The notes under the pieces are model-generated. The model was not told the origin of the DNA and made no database searches. It saw only the letters and a list, made by a program, of their open reading frames with translations. A stretch of DNA of 64,000 nucleotides, taken from NCBI GenBank assembly GCA_031771865.1, contig JASISA010000010.1, positions 1,488,001-1,552,000 of the forward strand, written 5' to 3'. The translations under genes were made by a program, and so were the position numbers. Shown here piece by piece: positions 1 to 10,286 of the stretch (position 1 is its first letter; every line of letters begins with the position of its first letter). Source of the stretch: Nothophaeocryptopus gaeumannii. Taxonomy: Eukaryota > Ascomycota > Dothideomycetes > Mycosphaerellales > Mycosphaerellaceae.

Positions 1-649
1 ATCCGAACTACGCCTGTGATACCCGTACTCGAACTCGTTCTCAAATATGGATGGGACATTAATCGAGAGACGAATTGGGCTGAACCGCCGGCTCTTGCGT
101 AAGCGGGCCGCCAACCCGTACGCATTCAGTCTTACTGAACAAGATGACAGGTATGCAGTTGATAATGATGACTTATGTCAGTGGTTCTTATGCCACGGAG
201 CAGATCCGAATGCTCGATGTACCTTTGACATCACTCCTCTATCGTTTGCGCTCAGCTTTGGGACCCGGAACAACATCCGAAGACTTTTCGAGTTAGGTGG
301 AAGCATTGAGTATGGTCAATTGTTACATTATGCTTGCCGACGCAAAGCCGAGGATCGTCTGGATGTTATCAAAGACATACTTGGGAAGGGTGCTCCCGTG
401 AACGCCATTCTGTACCAATCTCACCCTGCGTCCTGGGCTGTGCACGGCCTGTTTGGGTGCGGCACTCCGCTCCATGAGGCTGCAGAACGGGGAGACGGGG
501 AAGTCGCGCAACTACTTCTGAAGCATGGCGCCAGTATCATGATTCCGGACTCCTGTGGGGATCTACCATACCAAAGAGCGCAACGGAAAGGTCATGATAC
601 CTTGGCCAAGTCTTTGATGCCGACAACGCTTTGGCCGCCACATCTCTGA
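1..649 (+). CDS. Ankyrin-repeat protein, 5' end outside the window
   Basis: The predicted exons are 1-98 and 151-649. The intron at 99-150 has donor GTAAGC, a perfect branch site CTTACTGAAC and acceptor GACAG. Frame 1 reads an ankyrin-like stretch (VLELVLKYGWDIN) from the first base. After the intron it continues without a break as AVDNDDLCQWFLCHGADPNA, then DITPLSFAL and, near the end, GTPLHEAAERGDGEVAQLLLKHGA. These are the TPLH and LLxxGA signatures of ankyrin helices, so the protein has at least three repeats and is a likely protein-binding scaffold with no visible catalytic domain. The ATG at 47 lies in a different upstream frame and is probably not the start, because the repeat continues to the window edge. 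The stop is at 647-649. Function is unknown. Confidence 0.75.
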
Positions 650-1723
650 TACCCAGCAGAGCACAGACACGCGGTATCTTCTGTCCTTATCAGAGATTTC
701 GTGGTACCTCCGCTTTGCTTGGTCAATCGAGTAGCATTGGTCCTGGGCATGCTAGGTTTCGAATGCTTCCACCGTTGCCGATGAGATGGGTCCATGTGTC
801 CGCGCATCGTCGGATTGCTAGCGCCTCACCGCCGGTAGTGGTTAGGACGCTGAGATCTCCGCTCTTTGACTAGTTGGCTGACATGATCTTGGTGCTCGCG
901 ATCTGTTCATCCTCTATTCGAGTGCACGTTGAACATGTGACTCCAGATTATGTGGGTATATAGCACGCAGATTCTCGAGCCAGACTAGTAGACGATACTT
1001 GCTCTGAGACGCCAAGAACCCGGATGATCGTTTGTCCGAGCGACATTTCGATCCATGATGGCAGCGTGAAGCCAACTTCACCTTCCTCTTGCACCACTCT
1101 CGCAACTAAGAATTGCCGATTCTGACGCGGCGTGCAGTAGTGAGATTGAAGATGCATCGATGAAGCATCCCCATGACCATACCTGACTTCAATGGTATCT
1201 GGACAAGCGATTTCAATTTCGTGCCTCAGCACCTCCACGAACTTACCCTTGGACCATCAAACGCGAAAAGAACACTATGATTGCCACGAGAACGCCTTAC
1301 ATGTACTCGAGCCTTGTGGATGACAGCTTCGCTGAGCTCACGTTGTCACTAGATCGGAGCTGACCAAAAACGCAATATGTCGTGGCATGAGCTCAAGCTG
1401 TCAGCAACATTATTTGGAGCTGTTTGGTCCGAATTACAGACTTCGTCCTACCTTCCAGAGAGGACACTAGCATCCCATTGTCCTCATGCGACACGCACAC
1501 ACGAAAGTAATGGTCAGGCATATCTCGATGTCGTTCAAAAGGAAGACTTTCTCACGTGCTCCCCTCTTTCTCTTCCTCTACACAACACCCCTACCCTTCC
1601 CTTGCCATCACTTCTCTCGCAAAAAAAGCAGGCTCTACACACTCTTCACTCACACACACGCTCTCTATCTATCTTCAAAGCACACACTACTCACTTCTTT
1701 ATATCACACTCTCCCCATCCGCC
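650..1723. other. Intergenic; leader of next gene at its end
   Basis: No supported gene is seen. A minus-strand reading frame at 948-1238 looks faintly protein-like but has no recognisable domain and no clear start. From about 1555 to 1720 the plus strand is strongly pyrimidine-rich, as is common in fungal core promoters and 5' leaders, and it ends just before the ATG at 1724. Confidence 0.5.
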
Positions 1724-2668
1724 ATGACAGCACCAAGCTATCAGGCAGCCGTTTCGGAGGCTCTCAAGAGGAGGAACGACGGAAAAGAAGAAAGCTGCCT
1801 CACCAGCGATCTCCCGCCCGTATACTGCAAGCACTGCGCCGTCCAGACCATGGCCGCCGATCCCAAGGATGCTCTCTCGACTCAGCAATATGTCCCTGCT
1901 GGTCAACAGATCTTCCCAGGTCTGACTGCGTGGTTTGGCTTCGAGAACGATGTTCCGAAGGATTCGGTCGTGTACGACCAAGTGGAAACAGGTGCGTTTG
2001 GCCATCCTTGTACAGTGCTAACATCTTCACAGTGCGGACACATGGCGTACTGTCTCCAGATGACTTCGCAGGACATCGCGGGCAAAGTCAAACGTGGCAC
2101 GCCTAAAGATGCCCTGTGGAAATATCTGGATGTCCACCACTCCTCCCTCGACCCAGCTGCCGAGACGCTGAATGGTCTGCCATGGATTCGAACTGATGGC
2201 AACATCAGCGAGAAGCAGGGCAAAATCCAGCTGTCAGCTGGTTACTGGATCGAGAAGGAACATCTCCGCCGGACCCAATCTGGGTGGCGAACACTCATGC
2301 CGGAGTCCTTTGACCTCGTACAATGTATGTTCGCTGCTGCACAGCGGTATCGTCAAGCAACTGGCGGAGATTGGTTGGACAAGCAGCGCGTCAGATTCGA
2401 GCAGGAAGCAGCCGCACGAAAGGTCACTTCACTGTGCCAATTTGCGGTGCAGCATACGATGTGCTTCCCACAGCAGTACCCGGCGGATTTAGTGCAATGC
2501 CAGTATCTCCAAACAGCCGGTTATTACCAAGCGCCAATGGAGTACTTCCAGCCACCACAAGTCTACGTGCCGCAGTGGGAGTATCATCAACAACTGCCCG
2601 GAAACTTCATGGTGAACCCTGCTGCTCCCGTCTTCATGCCATCCGCAGGTGAGCTCTGCATGGCATAG
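1724..2668 (+). CDS. Hypothetical protein (314 aa)
   Basis: A single open frame starts at ATG 1724, directly after a long CT-rich leader. The frame stays open upstream to 1556, but that part translates a low-complexity leader and is probably untranslated. The protein has an N-terminal CKHC cysteine pair, a central charged part (LNGLPWIRTDGN, LSAGYWIEKEHLRR, GDWLDKQRVRFEQEAAARK) and a C-terminal tail rich in Gln, Tyr and Pro. I do not recognise the family. A strong branch site and acceptor (GCTAAC...TTCACAG, to 2032) follow a possible donor at 1992, but that 41-bp removal would break the frame, so I kept the open reading. A GTGAGC at 2650 could start a further intron and give a different C terminus. 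Confidence 0.55.
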   Translation: MTAPSYQAAVSEALKRRNDGKEESCLTSDLPPVYCKHCAVQTMAADPKDALSTQQYVPAGQQIFPGLTAWFGFENDVPKDSVVYDQVETGAFGHPCTVLTSSQCGHMAYCLQMTSQDIAGKVKRGTPKDALWKYLDVHHSSLDPAAETLNGLPWIRTDGNISEKQGKIQLSAGYWIEKEHLRRTQSGWRTLMPESFDLVQCMFAAAQRYRQATGGDWLDKQRVRFEQEAAARKVTSLCQFAVQHTMCFPQQYPADLVQCQYLQTAGYYQAPMEYFQPPQVYVPQWEYHQQLPGNFMVNPAAPVFMPSAGELCMA

Positions 2669-3317
2669 GTATGTATAATTCCCTTTGCCCCAAAATACTA
2701 AACTCTAAGCCCGATCTCGGTGAGTTGGAGGTGAGGCTCCAACTATGATCCGAGAGCACCAAAAACACTTGTAACAAACCAGGTAATATTGTCACGTCTT
2801 TGACTAGCTGATCGAGCGAGATTGGCGATGATGTCTAGGCTATACCGAATCGTTCATGAGACGAGGATGGGAAAACGGTAGATCTTGATATCGCTAGAGA
2901 GATGCCGGTGGCGGCAAAAAGATTCCCCTTTGCGTTTGTACTTCACACTGTGTCGCTGCACTACTACTGACCTCCGACACTCCTATCCACTACCTCCTCT
3001 ACCCTCTACTATCCTCTTCTGCTCAACCTGCCCCTTCATGGTTCAACCCATGCTCCATCAAATCAAACACAAATGCCAGCAAGCAGGTCAACACCCAACG
3101 CGACGACTATGCACCAGATTTACATACAAGATCGAGCATCTCAAGCCTCGAACCCAACACCTCGGCGTCCCGATATCCAACGAAACGACGATACACCAGA
3201 TTTTACTCCCACGACCCACGACTCGAATCCTCCGCCACTACCGAGCGGTCCATATCCAAGCCCCATACAAGTACGACAATCCCCGACCCGAGAGCAAGAG
3301 GCAGCGCTCCATCTTAA
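2669..3317. other. Intergenic or unresolved 5' exon
   Basis: No recognised domain is seen. A Pro/Ser/Thr-rich plus-strand frame from 3073 to about 3336 could be a disordered N-terminal exon of the small gene that follows, but the reading phase only fits with an implausibly short (37-bp) intron. Confidence 0.3.
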
Positions 3318-3665
3318 ATGTCCAACCTCACTTTACGTATGTATACTTCAACTAACATTCTCTCCTAACCCATCTAGGCGCCGCGCTTGGGGCAGGCCAC
3401 CTTCTCGTGGTGCGTGGTGTGAGTAGCTGTCTCTACGGAGAAGTGAAACTAAGGCCTGCCTAGGGACTCACTTATCTAGGTCATCATCTTCGTGGCTGTG
3501 ATAAGCTGCGAAGTGGAGATTATTCGTCTCGAGATTCAGATATGTCGTACGCTTGAAGCTATCACGGGCGCAATGTTACAGTCAGATGCTTCGTTCCATT
3601 CGGGAGCAGCTTTGTTGCGCAGTGTCTACTGCGACGCTGTCACAGATATGATCATCATCAAGTGA
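3318..3665 (+). CDS. Putative 81-aa small hydrophobic protein, three exons
   Basis: The predicted exons are 3318-3336, 3378-3418 and 3480-3665, with all three phases consistent. Intron 1 (3337-3377, 41 bp) has GTATGT, an ACTAAC branch and CTAG. Intron 2 (3419-3479) has GTGAGT and ATCTAG. The product starts MSNLTLR, passes through a hydrophobic stretch split by the second intron (ALGAGHLLVVRG, then VIIFVAVISC) and ends ITGAMLQSDASFHSG...DMIIIK. One membrane-spanning helix is likely near residues 9-30. No family was recognised. The first intron is at the lower size limit for fungi, and an alternative upstream exon is possible. The canonical splice signals and the open third exon are the main support. 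It converges on HOP2. Confidence 0.3.
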
Positions 3666-3817
3666 CAATCTCGTTCATTCAACATCAAGCCATCTTCACG
3701 AACATTTCATCTCCTCAGCAAGCAGATTCCACTCACGTCTCCCAATCTCTCCAGCCCACATTTCTTACACTTGCACATCCATATCATATCATCGTTCACA
3801 CCCTCATATCCTCGCCA

Positions 3818-4640
3818 TCAGAACTCAATTCCCATCTCCTCCATCATCTCTCCTGCTTTCTCACTCCCCTCCTTAATCCCCTGCCCCTCCAAAATCATCC
3901 CCCACATCTCCTTCCGAATCCTCTTCCTCTCCCGCGCCGTCTTCTCCCACTTCCGCAGCGCCAACGACACGCGCTCTCTCTCTTCGGCGGAGACGGGCTT
4001 GATGTTGCCACCCTTCAGTACCTTGAGGCGAGCTTCGATCTCGGTCTTTTGATCGGAGAGGGAGCTTACGGTGGATTTGAGGTCGGAAATTGGGATGAGG
4101 GAGGCACCTTCGCGGAGGGATAGGCGGAGTTCTTTCTCTTCGCTGCGGAGAGCGGTGGTCTCCTCTCTCAGACGCGTCGTCTCCTCGTCCATCTCCTTCA
4201 GGGACTCTTCGAAGCCTTCCTCCTCTTCTTGTTGATGGGTATGATAGACCTGCAGGACATCAAAACGTCAGCACACACGCCATAACACTCGGTGAAAAGA
4301 GACAGGTGTGTCTCGCTTCTCAAAAAGCGTGCACAGATCGATGGCTGCTTAGCACAACCTGAGTTGCTCGATGCTCGCTTAGATTCCTCCTCTCTTCACC
4401 ACTTACCAACTGCTTTCCCGCCGCCTTCCCCTCAATATCCCTCCTCTCATGCATATCTTTGAGGATCTTGGCAGCATTGGCCTTGGTGACGCGGTTCTTC
4501 AGATTGGTGGAGATGTCCGTGGCGCTATAAGGGCGGTTGGTCTTGCGAAGGTACTCGAGGATGAGGTCGGAGGATTGTTGAGGAGTCAACTTCTCGGCCT
4601 TCTCGCTGATGGCGGAGGCGTCTTTCTTGGTGGGTGCCAT
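3818..4640 (-). CDS. HOP2: Hop2/TBPIP-type homologous-pairing protein
   Basis: The exons on the minus strand are 4640-4407 and 4249-3818; the 157-bp intron 4406-4250 has GTAAGT and CTGCAG, both in phase 0. The product is 221 aa, the usual length of the family. Residues 20-75 form the winged-helix DNA-binding head (LILEYLRKTNRPYSATDIS, then ANAAKILKDMHERRDIEGK). From about residue 90 a long coiled coil follows (LREETTALRSEEKELRLSLRE), then a basic helical tail (RKWEKTARERKRIRKEMW). In the family, Hop2 works with Mnd1 to promote Dmc1/Rad51-driven strand invasion between homologues in meiosis, in the nucleus. The start ATG at 4640 gives the typical short N terminus before the winged helix. A divergent promoter of about 320 bp lies between this gene and the GAA1 3' end. 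Confidence 0.88.
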
Positions 4641-4959
4641 GTTGGCAGGCGGGTAGGTGATGGCGGTGAGATGAGGTGGCGGGTGTCGGAAAGACAGTGA
4701 GCTCGTATGTGTATAATTGCTTGGAAGCGCGAAGTTGTGTTCAAGGTGGAATTTATAGAGTCGTGAGAGGTGAAGGGAGGTGAGGTGAGGTGCGAAGTTC
4801 CAGGTTCGAAGTTGAGATCAGACTCCAGACACGCGTGCCTTCCTCATCAAAACGTACAGGGGTCCATATCCGCATGTGAAGACACGCTGCTGCGTCAAAG
4901 GGAAGGAACGCGTATCAAATCCTCAGTCGCACAATTCATTCATGATGCTCCCTGAACTA

Positions 4960-6889
4960 TTATGATGTCTTGACAGCCCCGCTAAAAAGCACTACACCAC
5001 CCAGCACCCAAGCAGGCCACCAAATATTCCAAACGACCAGATTACTCCAAACCCCTTGCGCAGCCCACCCTTTCGCAATCTCCAGCAAGACCCACCCAAG
5101 GTCTTTCTGGAAGTACCAGCTCAAAGCGTAAAGCGTGGTGGGAGGTGAGAGAGCGGTCCAGGCCAAAACTGACGGGATGCTGAGTGCGATCGGCAGTCTG
5201 GCTGGAGCTTGCGTGGTTCCGAGAGGCAGAGGGCGCATGAAACTCAGTGGCGAGGCGAGAAGGCCGATGAGCAGCGCGAGAGAGAAGTTGATCGTTGCCC
5301 AGGTTGAGAGGGCGGCGCCGACGAAGAGGAGGGAGAAGGATTGCATGACTTGTAGTTGCTGGGAGGAGGCGCCGAGGTATTTGACGAGGAGGATGCTGAG
5401 GTAGACAGGGAGGATGTAGGTGCTGGTCGTGACGACGCCGAAGACTTTCGTCAGGCTCTGCAGACACGTTAGTGGATGCAATCAAGAGGATGCGATGCTG
5501 CCAACTCACCGTCTTATCCACATGCGTAAGCAAGTAAAGCGGAACCAAACTCGCCAAATGCACGCCCAGCACAACAGCAGCAGGCAAGAACATTTTCCTC
5601 TCAACTGCATCCAACTCCTCTTTTCCGACAACAACCACGTTCTCCCCCTCCTTGACCTTCACCATGGTCTTCCCCTTCGGCTTCTCACTAGCCCCAGCCT
5701 CCAACTTCCCCGGCTTTTCCACCGGTCCCCTCCCGCTCAGCACCCACAACGCCAGCGCATTGATCGTAAAGCTCCCAGCCACAAGCATAGCAGCTGGCAG
5801 ATAACTCCCAATGCTCACAAACCGATGAGTATTCAGCAGAATGTAGAAGAAGAAGCTCTGATGCAGATGCTCCAGCAAATTATTGATACTTCGGAAAACA
5901 CTCTCAGTCACCTTCCCCAGACTCATCTCATCATGCCATCCATCACCCACTGTCTTCAGCGTAATCGCATCGACGTGATACGGCATGAACGCAGAATGGG
6001 GACCTGTCGCATGGCCGGCTGCTTGTGTCATGACGCCTTTCGCCAGACACTTCAATCGGTCTTCATATTTATCGTTATGCCCAGTGAGGTCATGCAGACT
6101 GCACCCAATTCCCATCTGTCCGCTCGCGATTTGCACAGCTGTGTTGAGAAGATCGAGATTGGGAAGAGCGCCGTTGATTCCATCGTAGAAGACGTCGAGT
6201 TTATCGAAGCGTTTGCCCCAGGGTCCGACGGGGTAGTCGAGAGCAAGGGCGCCTTGTAATGCACCGGCCTTGATGGGTAGGGCGGAGACGTTCCGAGAGG
6301 GTGTGGGGATGGCTGAGGTGCTGTGGTAGGCGGAGACCCAGGCTTCGGAGCCGTAAACGCTGTCGTTGGGGATGAGGAGGAAGATGTCTTTGCTCCAGAT
6401 AGACCACCTTTTGAAATATCGTGCCAGTGTCAGTGCGAGCGCGACTCCGGAGTAGTTGACTTCGCCGTCAAAGTTCGTCCAGGCTGCGATTAAGACCATA
6501 GCCTCTGTGGCATCTGCGCGCGGTCCTTGGAGTACTCCATAGACGTTCTTCCCTGCGATGTTCTCGCCAGCGACATGAAAGGCATACTCCTGCGTTGCAG
6601 CCTTCAGCCCAATCTCCTTGACTATCGTCTCCAGCCCGTGTGTCCTCTCCTCTTCAGACTGCTGGCCCAGATTCCAGACCTCTTGCCTGTACGCGCGGAA
6701 GATATTATGCTCGCTTCCGCCGAAGTAAGTATGTACTTGTCCAGGAAGAATCGCATTCTCGGAGATGTACGTTTGACGCGAGTATTCGTTCAACGGGAGC
6801 AGGAGCAGCCAGACAATGCCAACGAGAATGCAGACGGCTGAGAGGTAGGGAGGGAGCTTGAGGAGGATTGGGGACCGGCGAAGGGTCAT
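4960..6889 (-). CDS. GAA1: GPI transamidase component GAA1
   Basis: The exons are 6889-5510 and 5457-4960; the 52-bp intron 5509-5458 has GTGAGT, a CACTAAC branch and TGCAG. The product is 625 aa. It begins with a short cytosolic tail and a first membrane helix (LSAVCILVGIVWLLLL), followed by the family block around SRQTYISENAILPGQVHTYF. A luminal M28-peptidase-like domain follows, with WTNFDGEVNYSGVAL and NDSVYGSEAWVSAYH. Then come several C-terminal membrane helices. Gaa1 is part of the ER complex (with Gpi8, Gpi16, Gpi17 and Gab1) that attaches GPI anchors to secretory proteins. I chose ATG 6889; the frame stays open up to a GTG at 6928, which I rejected as a start. The second exon carries the last five or so helices. 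Confidence 0.93.
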
Positions 6890-7200
6890 AAGGCGCCCGG
6901 CTTTCGTGCATTTCGTTAGCTTGATCACATCTAGCTGTCCTCGAGATCTTGTATGTACTCACAGAGCGCCATCTCGTCCTATCTCATCGAGTTGCTCCTG
7001 TCGTGTTGGCCATGGAGCACATTGATTCAAGATCACATGAAAAGCCAGGTAAGCACCAGGTCTCACTAGACTAAACTTCTGCAGGGATCCTCTGCATATC
7101 CCGACATCCCGTCCGCCTTCCCAGTTCGACGATCCGCGATCCGGAAAAGGTGTCTCGTGCTCCAAGTCTAGCGTGTCCATATCCCATCAAACACCTCCCT
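6890..7200. promoter_or_regulatory. Divergent promoter GAA1 / rhomboid
   Basis: These 311 bp separate the start codons of two divergently transcribed membrane-protein genes and must hold both promoters. I see no TATA box or known binding site that I could name with confidence. Confidence 0.5.
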
Positions 7201-8204
7201 ATGAGCAGCCCTTCAGAAACCACCCCATTCCTGGTCGCGTCTCCTCCTCCGCCGTCTCGTCCTATGGCTCCCTCAGTCTCGCAGTTCATCCCCGATGCGC
7301 GACGCATACGATCGTTCTTCCTCCGACTTCCGCTCGCAACGCGAGGCTTACTGGCCGTTTTCCTGGGTTTCTATATTGCACATTTCTTCATACCGGGAAT
7401 TGTGGAGTGGGGAGCTTTGATACCGAGTGAGATTAATATTCAGACGCGTATGTACACTCACAAGGAGAAAGATGGGACATTGAGAGGAAATGCGGTCTTT
7501 GGGAGGAGAACAAGCTGTGTGGATGATTGCTAATTGTGAGCTTGCGAACTACAGTCTACCGATTGAACACCTATCCACTGATACACAAATCCATCTTCCA
7601 CCTTCTCCTCAACGCAATCGCGCTCACGCCGCTTCTCGAACGCTTCGAATCCGAACACGGCACGGTAGTGACTTTCCTCCTGTTCACGGGTCCTTTCGGA
7701 TTGCTCCCCGGAGGTCTCTACACACTCGTCGAACGCTTCATTTTCCACTTGAATGGCTCAGCGGTCGGATCCAGCGTTTGGGTGTTCCTGCTCCTTTCGA
7801 ACGAAGCCCTGAAGACCTACCGCGCAAACCCGTACTTTGAGCTTGGAGATGTCAAGATCCCAACATGGACGACACCATTGTTCTTGATACTGGTGATCAG
7901 CTTCTTGATACCCCACACGAGTTTTCTGGGACACCTTGCTGGAGCCTTAGTCGGGTATTTGTGGGGATTGGGGTACATACGGTTCCTGGCACCGCACGAC
8001 AAGATTCTGAGATGGATTGAAGGGAAGTTGAATCTGCTGGGAAGGTTACCTCATTATGTGAGCGTGGATCAGAAGACGTACGGGAGGTACGGGGTGCTTC
8101 CGAGCACGAGGAGTAATAGCGTGGGACCTGGCAGAGGGACGTTGGGAGCTGCGAATGGAGTTGCGGTTGGGCCGGTTGGGAGTACGCAGAGACTGGGGCC
8201 GTAG
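7201..8204 (+). CDS. RBD2: Rhomboid-family intramembrane protease (Rbd2-like)
   Basis: The exons are 7201-7447 and 7555-8204; the 107-bp intron 7448-7554 has GTATGT, a TGCTAAT branch and CTACAG. The product is 298 aa. A Pro/Ser-rich cytosolic N terminus is followed by about six membrane helices. The first is TRGLLAVFLGFYIAHFF. After splicing, QTLYRLNTYPLIHKSIFHLLLNA matches the rhomboid loop and helix 2 region. A GSSVWVF segment holds the predicted catalytic serine and TSFLGHLAGALVGYLWG the catalytic histidine. In yeasts Rbd2 is a Golgi rhomboid that cleaves membrane proteins and is linked to SREBP processing in some fungi. The start at ATG 7201 is the first in frame; the open stretch before it has only a GTG. 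Confidence 0.85.
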
Positions 8205-9368
8205 GGAGGCCGGACCCGATAAGAGGCATGAATTGAATAGAACAGGTCCAATGGCGGCGGTTTTGCGCCCTCGAGAATTGCTTTTGGTTCCAAGGACACG
8301 AACTCGCCTTGGCCAATGGGACGCGGACACGCGGATGTTGCAGGGAAGTGCGGTTACCGCACCGTCGCATCACCCAGCAACAAGCACGCTCTTCATCTGC
8401 CATCACCAAGACACTCCCTTGCGCGCTACGACATGGCGAACATCGCTGTTCGCTGGGCGGGCACCGGTCAGGTGCATTTGTATGTCGGTTGGGGTCTATG
8501 TGTGAGCAAAACCATCCGCGGGGAAGCTGTTGCATCTGCCTGTCTGCGCCCAAGCGCCCCAAAAGGCTTCTCCAAGCACGCGTCCGGTACCACGTAACTC
8601 TTGTCTCGGTTGTCGCATTTGGACTGAGATGTCTTCGGGGATTTTCGCAGGCATGGAAGCCGAATGATCTTGCGACGCTCGTGGCCTGCGATGCTGGTCT
8701 CTGCGTGTTGCGCAAATTTATCCTCATAGACTCGTATAGGTGATGATGCCGGGCAGTAACATGCAATGGTCTATCTGTTGTACAAGTGCTCACGGCAACA
8801 ATGTGAAAGCTGGTGGTCCAGATCTCCAGATCGCGACAAGATGCGGCTCAAGCGAATCAGACGTGGTCCTGAAACTCTAAGCGCTTAGCGCGTGGTGACG
8901 TTGTGTTGATCTGTTTGCCGTTGCCGGGGCATCGGCCAGCCACCACCCACCCTCCTCACGAGATGGCGGAGAAAGTCACCAACCTCAATCTTTACGATGC
9001 ACAGGGGACGGTGGAAGGAGAGAATCATTTCGCACAGCTAAGCTTCTTGCACACCTTTGCAACTACATTCGTGGTGCAAACGTTGACCAATATACCACCT
9101 TCGCAGTTTGCCGACAATCGAAGCTCCCGATCCTAACCGCACCTTCCCCATCTTCGCTCGCTGAATACATTCCGCACTTTCGAATACTGCACCAGACAAG
9201 AACATTCCAGTACCAGCGAACGATATTCTTCCCCGAGCATTCGTTGCCGCACCGAACGAGCGACTGCCGCATTCCACACCACCTCCCCGTCCTCGGCCCT
9301 GGGCCGCTGGACTTGCATACAATACCATTGTTGACGGACCAGACCGCTGGTAGCCGGGACCAGACAAC
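8205..9368. other. Intergenic
   Basis: Several reading frames of 75-145 codons exist on both strands, but none shows a domain, a convincing start context or a supporting intron pattern. The last 200 bp are probably the promoter and leader of FIG1. Confidence 0.5.
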
Positions 9369-10286
9369 ATGGCAAACGTACGCTTCGCCGTCGGCCTCCA
9401 GCGTCTGATTCCCTTTCTTGGATATCACCATGTCTTGATGATATTGATTGCCATTGCCATAATACTGCTCTGTGAGTTGGGACAAGCACATCGCATCATG
9501 TTCGACTTGGACTAACACATTGAACAGCACTACTGCTAGCAGGATGCTCATCCTCCTCACCGCTGATACCGGGCATCTTCCTCATATCCTTCTACTACGA
9601 GATGTACACGCCGACATACGACCCAACACAAGTCAACCCTGGCGTAACAGCAGCGATCGCGAACATCGTCGGCGATGCATCGTTAGAAGTACGAGTTGGA
9701 TACTTCGGACTCTGCGTGAACCCAGACGGAGGAAGCTTCCTGTGCTCCAACAACGCAACTCTCTTGGCGGAACAGATCTCCATCGATCAAGACCCGCTCA
9801 ACTTAATCTGGGTGGCCAACACGTTCAAGAACAGTGTCGTGTTCCCATATTTGCTGTGAGTCGATGCATCTCCAGACTACTCACGTCCACCACTAACTTG
9901 CGACCAGTATCATCGCAATCGTCCTCGCCTTCATCACCTTCCTCCTCCTTGCAACCTTCCCAGGCTGGCACGAGGAGCACGACGCCCGCACCGGCTCCGA
10001 CATCGACATCAAGCCTTTCCCATCTCGACCCGTCTCGCAAGTCGCCCTCGCACTCATCTTCATCGCCTCGGTCTTCGTCCTCGTCAGCGTTCTCTGGCAA
10101 CACACAGCATCCGTGGCCGCCGCCCAAATAACGCAAGACTTTGGGAATGGAAGCGTCAAGAGCGGCGTGGGTACCAGTGCAATGGTACTGGGTTGGTTTG
10201 GTTTCGCACTGCTCATCATCGTCACGATCGGATTGCTGGTCATGATCTTGAGCATACACCTGTTGGACAAGTTGACAGACGAGTGA
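9369..10286 (+). CDS. FIG1: Fig1-domain Ca2+ regulator and membrane fusion protein
   Basis: The exons are 9369-9471, 9528-9855 and 9908-10286; both introns (56 and 52 bp) have GTGAGT donors, CTAAC branches and CAG acceptors. The product is 269 aa. It has four membrane helices: one near residues 20-45 (HVLMILIAIAIILLSLLLAG, spanning the first splice), one after the luminal domain (IIAIVLAFITFLLLATF), one at VALALIFIASVFVLVSVLW and one at the C terminus (ALLIIVTIGLLVMIL). The luminal part has the family's GYFGLCVNPDGG motif and paired cysteines. In yeast, Fig1 belongs to the low-affinity Ca2+ influx system and helps plasma-membrane fusion during mating. In filamentous fungi it also affects sexual development. 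None of the three exons is recognisable alone, so splicing defines the gene. Confidence 0.88.

Noticed and set aside
1992..2032. Intron in the 314-aa unknown gene
   Set aside because: Good branch and acceptor, but removing 41 bp breaks a frame that otherwise stays open for the full length.
2885..3355. Plus-strand frame of 156 codons
   Set aside because: Arg/His/Pro-rich translation without a domain; it overlaps another, better-composed frame and ends in a splice-like site.
4795..4825. GGTTCGAA-like tRNA B box
   Set aside because: No A box at the proper distance and no cloverleaf could be drawn.
5420..6259. Long plus-strand reading frame (279 codons) across GAA1
   Set aside because: Antisense to the clear GAA1 coding exon, His/Gln-rich low-quality translation, no domain.
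6890..6928. Upstream extension of GAA1 to position 6928
   Set aside because: The codon there is GTG; the first ATG in frame (6889) gives the usual short N terminus before the first membrane helix.
7897..8793. Minus-strand frame of 298 codons near the rhomboid 3' end
   Set aside because: Overlaps the rhomboid coding exon in antisense, no domain, basic Arg/Ser/Pro-rich composition expected from a reverse frame.
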